A stretch of 64,000 nucleotides of DNA. It comes from Ahniella sp. (GTDB taxonomy: Bacteria; Pseudomonadota; Gammaproteobacteria; Xanthomonadales; Ahniellaceae). The DNA is taken from assembly GCA_016712105.1 (NCBI GenBank), contig JADJRU010000001.1:62001-126000 (forward strand), in the 5' to 3' direction. The translations under genes and the position numbers were made by a program. The notes under the pieces are model-generated. The model had not been told where the DNA came from. It saw nothing but the letters and a program-made list of their open reading frames with translations, and did no database searches. Below, piece after piece: positions 39,582-48,838 of this stretch. Within the stretch, counting starts at the first letter, position 1. The number at the start of each line of letters is the position of its first letter.

Positions 39582-39746
39582 ATGGCATCCAAGCGCGACA
39601 AAATCCGCATGATTTCGACGGCTGGCACCGGTCACTTCTACACGACCGACAAGAACAAGAAGACCAAGCCGGAAAAGCTGGAACTGCAAAAGTACGATCC
39701 GGTCGTGCGCAAGCACGTGGCGTACAAGGAAGCCAAGATCAAGTAA
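39582..39746 (+). CDS. rpmG: 50S ribosomal protein L33
   Basis: 54 residues, starting MASKRDKIRMISTAGTGHFY and ending AKIK; AAGGAGA precedes the ATG, 12 bases after rpmB. It lacks zinc-binding cysteines, so it is the cysteine-free C-minus form. A strong terminator follows. Confidence 0.97.
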   Translation: MASKRDKIRMISTAGTGHFYTTDKNKKTKPEKLELQKYDPVVRKHVAYKEAKIK

Positions 39747-39764
39747 TTGATCTGGCATCCCAAC

Positions 39765-39792
39765 AAAAAACCCGCCGAAAGGCGGGTTTTTT
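39765..39792 (+). terminator. Intrinsic terminator of rpmBG
   Basis: CCCGCC-GAAA-GGCGGG with AAAAAA before and TTTTTT after; GNRA loop, textbook form. Confidence 0.95.
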
Positions 39793-39796
39793 GTTT

Positions 39797-41395
39797 GGGC
39801 AGGGGGGGGGGCGGGGCCCCCGGCCCCGCGGGGGCCCCGGAGGGGGCCGGCCCCGGGGGGGGGGGTCCCCCGCCGCCCCCCCGCCCCCCGTGGGGGGGCG
39901 GCCCGCCCCCCGCGCGCCCCGCCGCCCCCCCCCCGGGGGGGGGCTTCGCCCCCGCCCGCCCCCCCCGCCGGGCCGGGGTTTCGCGCCCGGGGGGGTGTTT
40001 CCCCCCCCCCCGCGCCCCCGGGGGGGCCGGCCCCGCCCGCGGGGCCCCCGCCGCCGGGGGCGCCGGGCGCCCCGGGCCCCCGGCGGGGTGGGGGGCCCCC
40101 CCCCGGGGGGGGGGCCCCCCCCCGCCCCCCCGGGGCGGGGGGGGGGGGGTTTGCCTCCCCCTTTTTTTCCCCCCCCCCCCCTGGCCGCCGCCCCTTCCCG
40201 GGGGGCTTCCCCCCCCTTTTCCCCCCCCGGCCCCGCGGGGGGCCCCCCGCCGGCCCCCCGCCCCGGGGTTGCCGGGGCCGGCCCCCCCCGCCCGCCCCCC
40301 GGGGGGGGGGGGGGGGGCGCCCCCCGGGCCGGCCCCCCCGGGGCCGCCCCCCGGGGCCCCCCGGGCTTCTCGGGGTTTCCCCCCCCCCCCCCCCCGGGGG
40401 GCGGGCCCCCGGGGGCGGGCCGCCGGGCCGGGCCCCCCCCCCCGGGGCCCCCCCCGGCCGGGCTGGTCCCCCCCCCCCGGGGGCCCCGCCCCCCCCCCCT
40501 CCCCCCCCCCCCCCCCCCCCCCCCCCCCCGCCCCCCCCCCCGGGCGGTCGGGGGGGGGGGTTTGGGCCGGGTTTCCCGGCCGCCGGCCCCCCCCCCTTTC
40601 CCCCCCGCCCCCCCCCCCCCCCCCCCCCCCCCCGGGCCTCCCCCCCGCTCCCCCCCCCCCCCGCGGGGGTTCCCCCCCCCGGGGGGTTTTCCCCCCCCCG
40701 CCCCCCGCCGCCCCGTTCGGGGGGCCCCCCCCCCCCCGGCGGGGGGCCCCCCCCCGGCCCCCCCCCCCCCCCCCCCCCCCCCCGGGGTGGGGATTAGGGA
40801 GGGGGCAGGCCCCGGGGGGGGGGGGGTTTTGGGGGGGGGGGGGCCGGGCACCGGAAGTTGGGGGGGGGGGCCCGGGCCCCGGGGGGGCCCGGGGGGCCCC
40901 CCCCCGGGCGGGGGGCGCCCCCCCCCGGGGGCCCCCCCTTCGGGCGGGGCGGGGTTTTTGGCCGGGGGGGTGTTTCCTCCCCCCCCGCTGCCCCCGTTGG
41001 TGGCAACGCGGGCGGGGCCGGGGGGCCCGCGCCGCCGGGGGCGCTGGGGGGCCCGGGGCCCCGGGGGGGGTGGGGGGCGCCCCCCCCCCGGGGGGGGGGC
41101 CCCCCCCCGCCGCCCCGGGGGGGGGGGTTTGGGTGTTTCGCCCCCCCCTTCGCTCTCCCCCTTTCCCCCCGCCTGGTTGGCGCCCCCCCCCCCGGGGGGG
41201 CCCCCCCTTTTTTCCCCCGGGGCCCGGGGCGGGCCCCCCCGGCCCCCGCCGGGGTTCCCGCCTCCCCCCGGGCCGCCCCCCGGGGAGCGGGGGCCCGCTT
41301 CGGGGGGCCGCGGGCCGCGGGCCCCGTTCCCCCCCGCGGCGGGGCGGTGGAGGCCGGGCCCCCGGCGGCCGCAGGCCCCGCCCCGGCGGCCAGGA
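39797..41395. other. 1.6-kb tract of almost pure G/C homopolymers, probable assembly artefact
   Basis: From just after the rpmG terminator the sequence is runs of G and of C, with T confined to short TTT clusters and almost no A. Open frames of 550-730 codons in several registers are pure Gly/Pro/Arg products of this composition and are rejected as genes. Two parts resemble each other: about 39976-40095 and 40950-41075 share the order GGGG-TTT-GGCC/GCGCC, GGGGGGTGTTTCC, a C run, and later CCGCCGGGGGCGC. The second copy keeps more ordinary bases (CGTTGGTGGCAACGCGGG). From about 41395 the sequence is normal. No gene is supported here. Confidence 0.8.
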
Positions 41396-41455
41396 TCAAC
41401 TATGACTGCCAGCCTAACCCCTCCCAACCTCCCGAACATCGGGGGCTTGCAAGCT

Positions 41456-41590
41456 GACAAGACATGGTCGTATCGCGACTGAAGCCGCGGAGGGCTTGCA
41501 AGGTTCAGACATTGTCGCGTCGCGGCTAAAGCCGCTCCACAGGTTTGGCTCAGCCGCGCACTTTCAACTGTGGGAGCGGCGGGCGGAGCG
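41456..41590. repeat. Decayed REP-like palindromes
   Basis: Fragments of the GGGAGCGGCTTCAGCCGCGA family: TATCGCGACTGAAGCCGC (41471-41488), GTCGCGGCTAAAGCCGCTCC (about 41519-41538) and TGTGGGAGCGGC (41569-41580). They are relatives of the perfect element at 24977-25041. The remainder up to the sdaA stop is C-rich and holds nothing recognisable. Confidence 0.6.
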
Positions 41591-41678
41591 TTTACTCGCC
41601 GCTGATGAGAAACAGCCAGTTCCGACGCCGTCCCCGCGGCGGCGCGCCCGCACCACCCCCACCCCACCCCCCCCCCCC

Positions 41679-43060
41679 TCAACACTCGATTACGTTGACC
41701 GCCAAACCGCCGCGTGAGGTTTCCTGTACTTGTCCTGCATGTCACGGCCAGTGTCGCGCATGGTCTTGATGACCTTGTCGAGTGACACGCGGTGTTTGCC
41801 GTCACCACGCAGCGCCATCCGCGAGGCGTTGATCGCCTTCACGGCACCCATCGCGTTGCGTTCGATACAGGGAATCTGAACCAGGCCGCCGATCGGATCG
41901 CAGGTGAGTCCGAGGTTGTGTTCCATGCCGATTTCCGCGGCATTCTCGACCTGCATGACGGTGCCACCCAGCGCCGCGGTGAGCCCACCAGCCGCCATCG
42001 AACAGGCCACCCCGACTTCACCCTGGCAGCCGACTTCGGCGCCACTGATCGAAGCATTTTCCTTGTAGAGGATGCCGATCGCTCCGGCGGTCAGCAGGAA
42101 GTCGAATATCCGCGCTTCATCGGCAACCGGACAGAAGCGGTCGAAGTAATGCAGGACCGCCGGAATGATGCCGGCTGCGCCGTTTGTCGGGGCCGTGACA
42201 ACCCGGCCGCCGGCGGCATTTTCCTCGTTCACGGCGAGCGCATAGAGGTTGACCCAGTCGAGGATCGTCAACGGGTCCTTGAGTGCCGCTTCCGGCCGCA
42301 CCAGCAACTCCTGCGCCATGTTCGGCGCACGACGCTGCACTTTCAGGCCACCCGGCAGCACGCCGTTCTCACGCGTCCCGCGCGCCACGCAGGCCTGCAT
42401 CGCGGCCCAGAGCTGACGGAGTCCGGCATGGATCTCGGATTCGCTGCGCCACGCACGTTCGTTCTCGAACACCACCTGTGCGATGGTCTTTCCTGATTCC
42501 TTGCAGATGGCAAGCAGTTCGTCGCCGGTCGAAAAAGGATTCGCCAACTCGGTGGTATCGGCCACGATCCGGTCTTCCGCCGCTTCGTCCTGGTTGACGA
42601 CAAAACCGCCACCCACCGAATAGTAGTCACGGCAAGCCAGTTCCTTGCCTTCGGCGTTATAGGCGGTAAATCGCATGCCGTTGCTGTGATACGGAAGCTT
42701 CTGGCGCTTGTTGAACGCCAGATCGTATTTTTCGTCGAAGCCGATCTCGACTTTCCCCAGCAGGCGCAGCTTTTTCTTCGCACGAATGTCGGCGAGCCGC
42801 GACTCGATGGTATCCACGTTGACCGTATCGGGCGCTTCGCCTTCAAGACCGAGGATAATGGCCTTGTCGGTACCGTGACCGCGGCCGGTATGGGCCAGCG
42901 AACCAAACAGTTCGCAGCGCACACGCGCCACTTCGTGCATGTGCTCGCGCTCTTCGATCCAGCGCGTCACGAAGCGCGCACCGGCGCGCATGGGTCCCAC
43001 GGTGTGTGAACTCGACGGCCCGATGCCGATCTTGAACAGGTCGAACACTGAAACCGCCAT
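41679..43060 (-). CDS. sdaA: L-serine ammonia-lyase (iron-sulfur, single chain), last codons frameshifted
   Basis: About 460 residues. The ATG at 43060 follows GGGAGCGAG and gives the family start MAVSVFDLFKIGIGPSSSHT. The beta and alpha domains are fused; 4Fe-4S ligands appear in GAEVGCQGEVGVACSMAAG and LTCDPIGGLVQIPCIERN. The enzyme converts L-serine to pyruvate and ammonia. Near 41720 the frame slips: the sequence reads KYRKPHAAVWRST and stops at 41690, whereas the family C-terminus (TSRGGLAVNVIEC) is present one base out and ends at 41679, so one base is probably missing. It is 16 bases downstream of cphB in the same operon. Confidence 0.92.
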
Positions 43061-43076
43061 GAACTCGCTCCCGCGA

Positions 43077-43916
43077 TCAGTCTTTGCGCTGGCGCAGGCG
43101 GGCAGCCGATGCCTTGCGCGTGTGCAGGTTGAAGGTCGCACCCGCGACGAGCATGTGCAGTTTCATGCCGAGCAGGCAGACAGGCTGACCTTCGTCAACC
43201 TGGTCCATCGATGAAAATTCGAGCTCGGCGGCATCGACGATCGTCACGCCGCCAGAACCGCACACTTCGAGCACATTGTCCGGACCGATCATCGCCGCAG
43301 TGTCTTCATCCAGGCCGATGCCCACGGCAAACGGGTTATAGGCCAATGACGTGACCAGGCGACCGAGACGGTCGCGCTGGCGGAAATGCTGGTCGATCAC
43401 GAACCGGTTCGTCAGCCCAAGGCCCGGCGCCAATCGCACGCTGCCGGCAATCGCCGAGCCACCTTCGTCACCGAAGGCAATCATGTGTTCACTCAGGAAA
43501 CTGGCGCCAGCACTGGTCCCGGCCACATGGACACCGGCCGCATTCAGCAAGCGAAGGCGTTTTGCCACCGGCGTGCCGCCGATCAAGGTCGATAGCCGCA
43601 ACTGGTTGCCGCCGGTGAAGAAGATGCCGGTGGCCTCGTCCAGACGCTCCAGACGTCGCTCTTCATGAGCGTCGCGGCGGGTGTCGAAGTCCATCGACTC
43701 GACCGCAGCCACACCCAGTTCCGTGAAGATCCGTTCGTATTTGGCGCCTGTATCCCTCAAACGGCTCGCGGTCGGAATGACTACGATGTTTGCGGCATCG
43801 CCACCCGAGAGCTCGACGAACCGGGACAGGATCTCGGGCCCATCGGTTTTTTCTTCAGCACCACCGATGGGAATGATCCATCCGCGATTGGCTCCCTCGA
43901 GGACTTTGCTGGGCAT
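43077..43916 (-). CDS. cphB: Cyanophycinase (cytosolic, family S51)
   Basis: 279 residues, starting MPSKVLEGANRGWIIPIGGA; length and motifs match cyanobacterial CphB: IIPIGGAEEK, the FFTGGNQLRL loop (99-109), and the nucleophile VAGTSAGASFLS with Ser135. The conserved GLGL and DQHF(R/S)QRDRLGRL blocks are also present. The enzyme hydrolyses cyanophycin, an Asp-backbone/Arg-side-chain reserve polymer, to beta-Asp-Arg. No signal peptide is seen, so it is intracellular, unlike the homologue at 5.6-7.3 kb. It is directly followed by sdaA. Cyanophycin synthetase is not in this window; the enzyme could also act on related peptides. Confidence 0.88.
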   Translation of the reverse strand: MPSKVLEGANRGWIIPIGGAEEKTDGPEILSRFVELSGGDAANIVVIPTASRLRDTGAKYERIFTELGVAAVESMDFDTRRDAHEERRLERLDEATGIFFTGGNQLRLSTLIGGTPVAKRLRLLNAAGVHVAGTSAGASFLSEHMIAFGDEGGSAIAGSVRLAPGLGLTNRFVIDQHFRQRDRLGRLVTSLAYNPFAVGIGLDEDTAAMIGPDNVLEVCGSGGVTIVDAAELEFSSMDQVDEGQPVCLLGMKLHMLVAGATFNLHTRKASAARLRQRKD

Positions 43917-44069
43917 GATTGCTACTCAAAAATGACACAATGCGAAAAGTTAGCACGAGCAGCGATTCCGGGGGCGAACGTGCGTTTGGAACAATTGCTC
44001 CGAAATGTCACAGGACAGCCCACCCGCACGGCTTCGAACATCGACAGGAAATCGATGTTCGAGGGCCAA

Positions 44070-44483
44070 TCAGAATCGACGATCCCATCGCCGCAAGGCG
44101 TCGTGCAGCGGCGTGAGCAACAGCATCCACGCCAGACCGATGCCCGCCGCATTGGCGAGCAGGTCGAATGGATCATTGCCTGAGCGCCATGGCAGGAACG
44201 ATTGCAGCCCTTCCAGTATCAGGCCAAGCACAAACAGGAACCCAGCCGCACGCCGAAGCGCACGCGGCTGTGCGAGCAGCCATCCATGCCAGAGCATCAG
44301 CGTGAAATACGCTGCCGTGTGGTGCAGCTTGTCGGTACCCGGCACCATGTCGCCGAGGCGTTGCGCCGGCATCAGCGACAACACCACACACAACAATACG
44401 CCGGACCAGGCCATGCCGATCCACAAGCGGTGATGCCGGAAGGGATGCATCCGCCCCAGCCAGAAACTGCGGGAACTGCTCAC
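44070..44483 (-). CDS. VanZ-like membrane protein
   Basis: 137 residues with four hydrophobic helices. VanZ-family features: LSLMPAQRLGDMVPGTDKLHH (split over helix 1-2), the AYFTLMLWHGW helix, and the FVLGLILEGLQSFLPWR...DPFDLLANAAGIGLAW block. Its start overlaps the stop of the MidA-like gene by four bases. Function in this context is unknown. Confidence 0.8.
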   Translation of the reverse strand: MSSSRSFWLGRMHPFRHHRLWIGMAWSGVLLCVVLSLMPAQRLGDMVPGTDKLHHTAAYFTLMLWHGWLLAQPRALRRAAGFLFVLGLILEGLQSFLPWRSGNDPFDLLANAAGIGLAWMLLLTPLHDALRRWDRRF

Positions 44484-45673
44484 AGGGTGCGACTCAAATC
44501 GTACGCCTGGAAGGGGTCCGGCACGTGGTCGATGCCTCGTGCAAAAGAGATGACCTTGAATCGTTCGCCCATTTCACCCGGCAAGGTCAGGCGCTTGATT
44601 TCCTGCGCGAGCCGGTATCGATCGATTTCACCCACTTGAAGTTGCTCCAGTTGAAACAGGTCGAGCAAACCCGCAGCCATCAGGAAATTCGCCTGCGAGG
44701 TGAATCCGGCCAACGGAAAGCGGACGCGTGTCGCGGCCAGCGCCAGCGCCGTAAAATCCACGCTGGCGGTGAGGTCCTGCAATCCAGGACGGTCCAGAAA
44801 CTGCTCGTGCGCACGATGCCGATAAAAACTGAGCAAGGTGCCGCGATTGCGGTCGGGGCGATAGTACTCCCGTCGCGAATAACCGTAGTCGATGAACACA
44901 GCCAAGCCGGCGGACAAAGTGCCGCAGACGGCATCGAACCAATACGGCAATTGTGGCGCCACTTCAGAAACATAACCTTCCGGCAGACGATGATCCAGAT
45001 CTTCCTCGATGCCGCGAATGGCACCCAGCAGCATCAGGTCGGCTTCGCGCTCGACGAACCCGAAATTGCCAGCCTCGTCGAGTGCGACGTGCAGCTCATG
45101 AGGTTCGCCGTCGCGGATGACGAACCGGTGCACCGGCAGCGCATCCAGCACCTCGTTCGCGAACAACACGCCGCGCCAGGAATCTTCGGGCGGAACATCC
45201 AGCCACTCCACCCGATCGAGCAGATGGGGCACTCGAGCCGCAAGGGTTTCCCGCTGTCGTTCGCGCAATTCGGCGCTGCGATCGAGAATCTGGTATCGCG
45301 CCGGCAACGCATCGATCTGCTCAAGTTCGGTCAGCGCTGCCGCCGCAAATGCGCCCGTGCCGGCGCCCACTTCAAGGAATACGTTGTCGTCGCTGGCCTT
45401 CAGGACCGGCGCCACGGCGCGGGCGCAGGTGCGCGCAAACAGGGTCCCGAGCTCCGGTGCCGTGACAAAGTCACCCGCTTCGCCGAACTTGGTCTTGCCG
45501 GCGCTGTAGTAACCCAGCCCGGGGGCATACAGCGCCAACTCCATGAACCGCCAGAACGGAATGGAACCTGCCGCCCGGATCTCGCCACGGATCACATCGC
45601 GCAAACGATCACTATGGGCCTGTTCGGCGGCCTCGAATTCCGGGTCGGTCTGTTTGAGCAAGTGCAAACCCAT
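44480..45673 (-). CDS. SAM-dependent methyltransferase of the MidA/NDUFAF7 (DUF185) family
   Basis: 397 residues. Features: IPFWRFMELALYAPGLGYYS near the N-terminus, GDFVTAPELGTLFARTCARA, the SAM-binding motif FLEVGAGTGAFA (~103-114), the acidic VLFANEVLDALPVHRF, and a C-terminal SQANFLMAAGL block. Human NDUFAF7 methylates an arginine of a complex I subunit; the bacterial substrate is not established. It forms a two-gene unit with the VanZ-like gene. Confidence 0.88.
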   Translation of the reverse strand: MGLHLLKQTDPEFEAAEQAHSDRLRDVIRGEIRAAGSIPFWRFMELALYAPGLGYYSAGKTKFGEAGDFVTAPELGTLFARTCARAVAPVLKASDDNVFLEVGAGTGAFAAAALTELEQIDALPARYQILDRSAELRERQRETLAARVPHLLDRVEWLDVPPEDSWRGVLFANEVLDALPVHRFVIRDGEPHELHVALDEAGNFGFVEREADLMLLGAIRGIEEDLDHRLPEGYVSEVAPQLPYWFDAVCGTLSAGLAVFIDYGYSRREYYRPDRNRGTLLSFYRHRAHEQFLDRPGLQDLTASVDFTALALAATRVRFPLAGFTSQANFLMAAGLLDLFQLEQLQVGEIDRYRLAQEIKRLTLPGEMGERFKVISFARGIDHVPDPFQAYDLSRTL

Positions 45674-45804
45674 GGGTCCTCGGGAGCGTAGAGAGTCGGA
45701 ATGCCTTCAAAACAAGTTCATCATGTCGTGCCGATTACGCTCGCTTTCGCAAGCATCGCGCTTCTGCTACTCAGAGCGCTGCAGGTCATTCGGAGCAAGG
45801 ATAC

Positions 45805-46548
45805 ATGAGCAACCCCATTGAGCCCGTGGCGCTGGTCACGGGTGCCGCCCGCAGAGTCGGTGCGGTCATCGTTCGCCAACTGCACGCAGCCGGGTATCGA
45901 ATCGCCTTGCATGTGCGCCATTCGCGCGCCGAGGGCGAAGCTCTTCAGGCCGAACTGCAGGCGCTCCGTGCCGACAGCTGCCTGCTACTGGAAGGTGACC
46001 TCGCCGATACCGCTGCCCTGCCCGACCTGGTGAGCCGCACCGTGGATCACTTTGGGCGGCTGGACGCCCTCGTCAACAATGCTTCGGCGTTTTATCCAAC
46101 GCCGATTGGCGAAACCACCGAGCAACACTGGGACGATCTCTTCGCCAGCAATGCCAAGGCTCCGTTTTTCCTCGCGCAAGCGGCAGCACCGGCGTTGCGA
46201 CTCAGTCGCGGCGTCATCCTCAACATCACCGACATCTATGCCGAGCGCCCGCTGCGCAACCATTGTGTCTACGTGATGGCCAAATCGGCGCTGCGCATGA
46301 TGACCCTGTCGCTGGCCCGCGAACTGGCGCCGGACGTGCGCGTCAACGCGATTGCACCCGGCGCGATCCTGTGGCCCGAATCGGGCAAGGCTTATGCAGA
46401 CCAGCAAACCCTGATCGACAAAACCCCTCTGCAACGTGCGGGCGAACCGGAGGATATCGCCCGAACGGCACTGTTCCTGCTGCGCGATGCGCCGTATATC
46501 ACCGGCGAGGTCATCCACGTCGATGGCGGCCGCAGCCTGATCATCTGA
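45805..46548 (+). CDS. Pteridine reductase-type short-chain dehydrogenase
   Basis: 247 residues, starting MSNPIEPVALVTGAARRVGA. The nucleotide motif is TGAARRVG (13-20), where the Arg marks NADPH-using pteridine reductases (PTR1/FolM-like) instead of the usual TGxxxGxG. NNAS, an Asp-Tyr region and YVMAKSAL (catalytic Tyr and Lys) follow. It probably reduces dihydropterins or dihydrofolate to the tetrahydro form. Confidence 0.85.
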   Translation: MSNPIEPVALVTGAARRVGAVIVRQLHAAGYRIALHVRHSRAEGEALQAELQALRADSCLLLEGDLADTAALPDLVSRTVDHFGRLDALVNNASAFYPTPIGETTEQHWDDLFASNAKAPFFLAQAAAPALRLSRGVILNITDIYAERPLRNHCVYVMAKSALRMMTLSLARELAPDVRVNAIAPGAILWPESGKAYADQQTLIDKTPLQRAGEPEDIARTALFLLRDAPYITGEVIHVDGGRSLII

Positions 46549-46563
46549 TTGAATGGAGTTGCC

Positions 46564-48261
46564 ATGAAACGAATTGCTGCACTGGTCATGTTGTCCCTGT
46601 TGAATCCGGCACTTGCCGCCGATCGCCTGACCGATCGTGCGTTCACGACCCGCTCCGAGATCTATGCGCCCAAAGCCATGGCGGCCACGAGCCAACCGCT
46701 TGCCACGCAGATCGCCCTGCAGGTCATGCGCGATGGTGGCAATGCGGTCGACGCAGCGATCGCCGCCAATGCTGCCCTCGGTTTGATGGAACCCACCGGC
46801 AACGGCGTGGGCGGTGACCTGTTCGCCATCATCTGGGATGCCGATAGCAAAAAGTTATACGGCTACAACGGCTCCGGTCGATCACCAAAGCGGCTGACCC
46901 TGGCCGAATTCCAACGCCGCGGGCTGAAGGACATTCCGAGCCACGGGCCATTGCCGGTCACCGTGCCCGGCGCCGTGGACGGCTGGATGGCGATGCATGA
47001 GCGCTTCGGAAAAGTGTCGCGCGCCAAAGTGTTCGCCGGCGCGATCCACTATGCCGAACAGGGTTTTCCGCTGAGCGACGTGATTGCGTATTACTGGAAT
47101 CTGTCGGTGCCCAAACTCGGCAAGTTCCCCGGTTTCAACGAACAGTTCACGCGGGATGGCGTGGCGCCGAAGACCGGTGAACTGTGGCGCAACCCGAACC
47201 TCGCCGAAACCTACAAGCGGATCGTCAAGGACGGGCATGACGGCTTCTATCGCGGCAAGACCGCGAAGCTGATCGCCACCTACATGAAGGAACAGGGCGG
47301 TTATCTGGACGAGGACGATCTGGCGAGTCACCGCGGTGAATGGGTCGAACCCATCAGCACGAACTACCGCGGCTACGACGTGCACGAACTGCCGCCGAAC
47401 GGCCAAGGCCTTGCGGCGCTGCAGATGCTGGAACTGCTCGAGGCTTACGATTTCAGCAAGATTCCGTTCGGCAGCACCGAGCATCTGCATCTGTTCCTCG
47501 AGGCGAAAAAACTGGCGTTCGCCGATCGCGCGAAGTTCTACGCAGACCCGGCATTCGCGACCACTCCGGTCGCCGAATTGTTGTCGGCCCAGTACACCGA
47601 CACCCGGCGCAAGCTGATCAGCCCGGACCGTGCCGCGCTCGCCGTTGAAGCAGGTGAACCCGCCATCCTCAATGAAGGCGACACGATCTACCTGACCACG
47701 GCGGATGCCGAGGGCAACATGGTCTCGCTGATCCAGTCCAACTTTCGCGGCATGGGCTCGGGCATGGCACCACACGGCCTCGGCTTCATCCTGCAGGATC
47801 GCGGCGAACAGTTTGTCCTGAAGGAAGGCCACGCCAACACCTATGCGCCCGGCAAACGCCCTTTCCACACCATCATTCCGGCGTTCATCACGAAGGACGG
47901 TGCGCCTCTGGTGAGCTTTGGCCTGATGGGCGGCGCCATGCAACCACAAGGCCATGCCCAGATCGTCATGAACCTCGTCGACTTCGGCATGAACCTGCAG
48001 GAAGCCGGTGATGCCCCGCGCATCCATCATGACGGCTCGACCGAACCGGCCGGTCAGAACGAACCCATGCAAGATGGCGGCATCGTCAACCTCGAACACG
48101 GCTTTGCCCCGGAAGTGATTCGCTCGCTTGCCAGGAAGGGTCATCGGATCCAATACGCCGACGGCCCCTACGGCGGTTACCAGGCGATCAAACGATTGCC
48201 GTCGGGCGTCTGGGTGGGTGCCAGTGAATCACGCAAGGATGGGCAAGCGGCGGGTTACTGA
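46564..48261 (+). CDS. ggt: Gamma-glutamyltransferase-family Ntn hydrolase (exported)
   Basis: 565 residues from the ATG at 46564, 15 bases after the pteridine reductase stop, with a TGGAG site. The signal peptide is MKRIAALVMLSLLNPALAA. GGT features: GGNAVDAAIAANAALGLMEP, GVGGDLFAII, PVTVPGAVDGW and ELPPNGQGLAALQ. The enzyme self-cleaves at a Thr; here the position reads GDTIYLTTAD with Thr374 in place of the usual TTHxSVxD, so the nucleophile aligns but the following His is Tyr. The family cleaves gamma-glutamyl peptides such as glutathione in the periplasm. The variation suggests a different acyl substrate (a cephalosporin-acylase-like GGT or unknown). Confidence 0.85.
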   Translation: MKRIAALVMLSLLNPALAADRLTDRAFTTRSEIYAPKAMAATSQPLATQIALQVMRDGGNAVDAAIAANAALGLMEPTGNGVGGDLFAIIWDADSKKLYGYNGSGRSPKRLTLAEFQRRGLKDIPSHGPLPVTVPGAVDGWMAMHERFGKVSRAKVFAGAIHYAEQGFPLSDVIAYYWNLSVPKLGKFPGFNEQFTRDGVAPKTGELWRNPNLAETYKRIVKDGHDGFYRGKTAKLIATYMKEQGGYLDEDDLASHRGEWVEPISTNYRGYDVHELPPNGQGLAALQMLELLEAYDFSKIPFGSTEHLHLFLEAKKLAFADRAKFYADPAFATTPVAELLSAQYTDTRRKLISPDRAALAVEAGEPAILNEGDTIYLTTADAEGNMVSLIQSNFRGMGSGMAPHGLGFILQDRGEQFVLKEGHANTYAPGKRPFHTIIPAFITKDGAPLVSFGLMGGAMQPQGHAQIVMNLVDFGMNLQEAGDAPRIHHDGSTEPAGQNEPMQDGGIVNLEHGFAPEVIRSLARKGHRIQYADGPYGGYQAIKRLPSGVWVGASESRKDGQAAGY

Positions 48262-48375
48262 AGTCGAGAAGCCCACAAAAAACCCTTCTCCCGCGCACGG
48301 TGGCGATCAAGCTACTTCTCGCTTCATCGGTTACTCCCCCTCCGCTCGTCATCCCTGCGCACATCCCCTGCAACA

Positions 48376-48668
48376 GTCATCCCCGCGAAAGCGGGGATCC
48401 ACTCGTTGCGACCAGCCTTGGGTCTTGTGGCACCCGAGTGGTTTCCCGCTTTCGCGGGAATGACGGACTTTTGGTGTGTGGCACGATCGTTCAGAAGCCC
48501 GATTTCGGCGGCCCCGCCGCGCGTCATCCCCGTGCCACGGCCCCTCTAACCGTCATCCCCGCGCACAGCCCCTCCAACCGTCATCCGCGCGAAAGCGGGG
48601 ATCCACTCGTTGCGACCAGGTTTGAGTCTTGTGGCACCCGAGTGGTTTCCCGCTTTCGCGGGAATGAC
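48376..48668. repeat. Duplicated palindromic element with GTCATCCC...GGGAATGAC ends
   Basis: Two copies, 48376-48464 and 48580-48668, each begin GTCATCC-GCGAAAGCGGGG (approx.), pass ATCCACTCGTTGCGACCAG, and end CGCTTTCGCGGGAATGAC. Downstream flanks (TGTGTGGCACGA) are also duplicated, giving a unit of about 204 bases. Partial arms occur at 48341, 48523 and 48551. This accounts for the gene-free stretch 48262-48838; no gene is supported in it. Confidence 0.8.
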
Positions 48669-48838
48669 GTCCTTGATGTGTGGCACGAGCTTTCTGAATC
48701 CCGTTTTCGCCGGCCCCTACGCTCGCCATCTCTCGCAACCGACACGGCGCATTCCCTGCACCGTGATCGTCACCGCTGCACGGATCACAGGCCATTTGGC
48801 GTTTGTTCCCGGGACCCTCACGATTCCGGAGTTGCCAG

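Noticed and set aside
39747..41808. Open frames of 550-730 codons on both strands across the G/C tract
   Set aside because: They are Gly/Pro/Arg low-complexity translations of G and C runs, appear in several registers at once, and overlap real genes at both ends.
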